Shown in pieces: positions 62,481-64,000 of a DNA stretch of 64,000 nucleotides. The DNA lies in contig NZ_CP155559.1 in assembly GCF_022095615.2 (NCBI RefSeq), positions 3,903,501 through 3,967,500 of the forward strand, read 5' to 3'. Numbering within the stretch: the first letter of the stretch is position 1; the number at the start of each line of letters is the position of its first letter. The stretch comes from Bacillus thuringiensis (GTDB lineage Bacteria; Bacillota; Bacilli; Bacillales; Bacillaceae_G). Below the pieces are notes generated by a model that made no database searches, was not told the origin of the DNA, and saw only the letters and a program-made list of their open reading frames with translations. A program made the position numbers and the translations under genes.

Positions 62481-63137
62481 TTATTTTGTTGGTGGATCAA
62501 ATTTCACACCTACATCTTTTGATCCGCCTTCACTTCTTACAAGCTGTATAATTTTGTTCGCTTCTTTTTGTGAATGCTTTGCTGCTTTCACAGTTACTCT
62601 AATGTCAGTTCCATCAGCTCTTACAAGGGCATCTTTATATCCTCCTTGAGACTTAATCACTGTCTCAAGTAATTCTTGCTTCGTTTCCATTGTAGTAATT
62701 GCATCAAAATTATCTTTCGCTTTACTCTTTTCTGTTGCTGAAGATTTTGCTGAATTCATCACTTCTTGTAATCTTGATTTTTCTTCACTTCGCTGATCTT
62801 CCATTTGCATACGTAATGCTGTGAAATTTTCATCACTTGATTGAACTGTTACATTAGCATCTTTTTTACTTGTTTCTTTTTGAGCACTCTCTTTTTTGTC
62901 TGTTTCCTTATTTGTTTCTTTATTTGATGTTTCCTTGCTTGTATTTTCTTTTTTTGGCGTTTCTTTAGGTGCTTCATTTGTTACTGCTTTGTCAGTACCT
63001 TGTTTTTCTTGTCCAATCTTTTCACCTGTTGCCGGCGATGCTGTATTCATTTTGTCAGGAGTTGTTACGTAATAAACAGATAGTACAACAACTAAACTTA
63101 ACATCGTTAATAGCCAAACCGTTTGTTTTTTTAACAC
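62481..63137 (-). CDS. spoIIIAH: Stage III sporulation protein AH (SpoIIIAH)
   Basis: 218 residues. An N-terminal membrane helix (TVWLLTMLSLVVVLSVYYVT), a long Lys/Glu/Thr-rich linker (NKETNKETDKKESAQKETSK) and a C-terminal YscJ/FliF-like ring domain including ITTMETKQELLETVIKSQGG, then RVTVKAAKHSQKEANKIIQL. It forms a ring in the mother-cell membrane that binds SpoIIQ of the forespore, making the feeding-tube-like channel. It is the last gene of the operon, and the linker is a low-complexity repeat that may vary in length between strains. Confidence 0.95.
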   Translation of the reverse strand: MLKKQTVWLLTMLSLVVVLSVYYVTTPDKMNTASPATGEKIGQEKQGTDKAVTNEAPKETPKKENTSKETSNKETNKETDKKESAQKETSKKDANVTVQSSDENFTALRMQMEDQRSEEKSRLQEVMNSAKSSATEKSKAKDNFDAITTMETKQELLETVIKSQGGYKDALVRADGTDIRVTVKAAKHSQKEANKIIQLVRSEGGSKDVGVKFDPPTK

Positions 63138-63152
63138 TTTATTTCCTCCCTA

Positions 63153-63815
63153 TCAATTTTTCGGTGATACTGAAACACGATGGGCTGGTACATCTAGCAG
63201 CCGTATTACAGCTTCTTTTACCATCGCTTTAACTTGTATATTATCCACTCCCTTTGCTACAACAAGAACACCTCGCACTTTCGGTTTCTCTGTTCGTAAA
63301 ACAACGGGAGTTTCTTTATCCCCTTCACGTATAATGACGGTCTTTTCATCAAGGGACTCATCTTCTACTTCCCTCTTACCACCTGTTTTATCTGTTTCAC
63401 CTGTTGTTTGTGAACGTTTCACTGTATTTTTTTCTAATATTTTTTCTTCAGATGAATCTAAATTCACTTTAATCGTTACATCTTTTACTCCCGCTATTTC
63501 TTCTAAGGCTGCTTTCAATTCTTGTTCATACGCTTTTTCATACTTTTCTACAATTGACATACTATCATTATTTTTTTGTCCAAAAGTTGGTACGTCTTTT
63601 TCTTGGTTTTGCGTTTTTTGTTCTTTAAATACAGGTACTTCTTCCTTTTTACTTGAAAAGAGACTACTAAAAAACATAAGCAAAATTCCAAGTATGAGTA
63701 GGACAAGTAAAAACTTAGGTGTCACCTTTTTTCCCTTCTCATTGCTTTCCTTTTCATCCCCATTCAATAAGTTTCGAAAAAATGAGAACTTCGAATTTTT
63801 ATCTTTATTGTCCAT
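63153..63815 (-). CDS. spoIIIAG: Stage III sporulation protein AG (SpoIIIAG)
   Basis: 220 residues. One membrane helix (FLLVLLILGILLMFFSSLFS) preceded by a charged cytoplasmic segment, then a ring-forming domain with IAGVKDVTIKVNLDSSEEKI, an insertion (TGETDKTGGKREVEDESLD) and VRGVLVVAKGVDNIQVKAMV ending in LDVPAHRVSVSPKN. It builds a large ring in the SpoIIIA-SpoIIQ channel needed for late forespore gene expression under sigma-G. Its start overlaps the spoIIIAF stop by 11 nt. Confidence 0.95.
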   Translation of the reverse strand: MDNKDKNSKFSFFRNLLNGDEKESNEKGKKVTPKFLLVLLILGILLMFFSSLFSSKKEEVPVFKEQKTQNQEKDVPTFGQKNNDSMSIVEKYEKAYEQELKAALEEIAGVKDVTIKVNLDSSEEKILEKNTVKRSQTTGETDKTGGKREVEDESLDEKTVIIREGDKETPVVLRTEKPKVRGVLVVAKGVDNIQVKAMVKEAVIRLLDVPAHRVSVSPKN

Positions 63816-64000
63816 TTACTCTACCTGTCCCCCCCTCCATTTGAACTTGGATTTGTTTATTCTCTAGTTGCCACCTGCTTGAAAAGAAGTCTTTCATTTC
63901 TACATTCGTTTCCTCTACTTTTTTCGGCGGTTCTTTCGTGTTAATTTCAACTGGTTTTACTGTTTCGATTGCATCATTTTTACTACGTTCTTTTTCTTTC
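63805..64000 (-). CDS. spoIIIAF: Stage III sporulation protein AF (SpoIIIAF), C-terminal part
   Basis: The last 64 codons are visible, entering at the right edge and ending with TAA at 63805-63807. The visible sequence is charged (VKPVEINTKEPPKKVEETNV) and ends WQLENKQIQVQMEGGTGRVN. The final codons overlap the spoIIIAG start in another frame (AATGGACAATAA). Identity comes mainly from its place before spoIIIAG; SpoIIIAF is a membrane protein of the same complex. Confidence 0.8.
   Translation of the reverse strand, partial: KEKERSKNDAIETVKPVEINTKEPPKKVEETNVEMKDFFSSRWQLENKQIQVQMEGGTGRVNGQ

Noticed and set aside
63334..63867. 177-codon plus-strand frame opposite spoIIIAG
   Set aside because: Antisense to a certain gene and rich in Ser/Phe as expected from reversed Lys/Glu codons.
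1..64000. CRISPR array, phage, transposase, rRNA or tRNA genes
   Set aside because: No regularly spaced repeats, no integrase or transposase frames and no cloverleaf or rRNA sequence were recognised.

Overview
This window is a low-GC Firmicute chromosome segment. Gene order follows the Bacillus subtilis yqj-yqi-spo0A-dxs-accBC-spoIIIA region, and the proteins look like Bacillus cereus-group ones. GGAGG-type ribosome binding sites with ATG, GTG and TTG starts, a full set of sporulation genes and cereus-type interspersed repeats agree. No phage, integron, CRISPR array, rRNA or tRNA was seen. Most genes lie on the minus strand.

Layout. 1-4048: a secreted 5'-nucleotidase-type enzyme cut by the window edge, an SGNH hydrolase, a MarR regulator and two small genes. 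4094-9264: arginine biosynthesis operon argC-argJ-argB-argD-argF. 9489-15743: yqzH, yqjQ, yqjP, proI, the two-subunit iron-sulfur serine dehydratase (with a decayed membrane-protein gene behind it) and RNase Z. 16326-20537: a magnesium locus with an M-box riboswitch, a probable leader peptide, a P-type Mg2+ ATPase and an MgtC-family protein. 20579-26259: DNA polymerase IV, small membrane proteins, an M20 peptidase, an acetyltransferase, the Prli42 miniprotein, an L,D-transpeptidase and yqjA. 26360-32411: an arginine-type ABC transporter (artPQR), bacilliredoxin brxB, yjdF behind a yjdF-motif riboswitch, a NUDIX enzyme, a DUF421 protein and a RodA-type glycosyltransferase. 32752-43029: branched-chain keto-acid operon ptb-bcd-buk-lpdV-bkdAA-bkdAB-bkdB, with a sigma-54 promoter and its activator bkdR. 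43166-46949: yqzF, yqiK, yycC and two accessory genes. 47203-55036: spo0A, spoIVB, recN, argR, yqxC, dxs. 55339-61730: nusB-folD-xseA-xseB-ispA, then accB-accC-yqhY. 62201-64000: a small membrane protein and the end of the spoIIIA operon.

How it works together. Arginine synthesis, a probable arginine importer and the arginine repressor ArgR share the window. The bkd genes degrade Val, Leu and Ile to branched acyl-CoAs used for iso/anteiso fatty acids, and accBC feeds the same lipid pathway; a FapR-like operator overlaps the accBC promoter. Spo0A, SpoIVB and SpoIIIAF-AH act at successive stages of sporulation. dinB and recN both carry LexA-like boxes, pointing to SOS control.

Most of the window is conserved housekeeping DNA. 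The most unusual parts are regulatory: a layered control region ahead of the Mg2+ ATPase, an anti-Shine-Dalgarno element in the yjdF leader, perfect palindromes over the brxB and Prli42 promoters, and four related hairpin repeats, two of which begin exactly on the stop codon of the gene before them.
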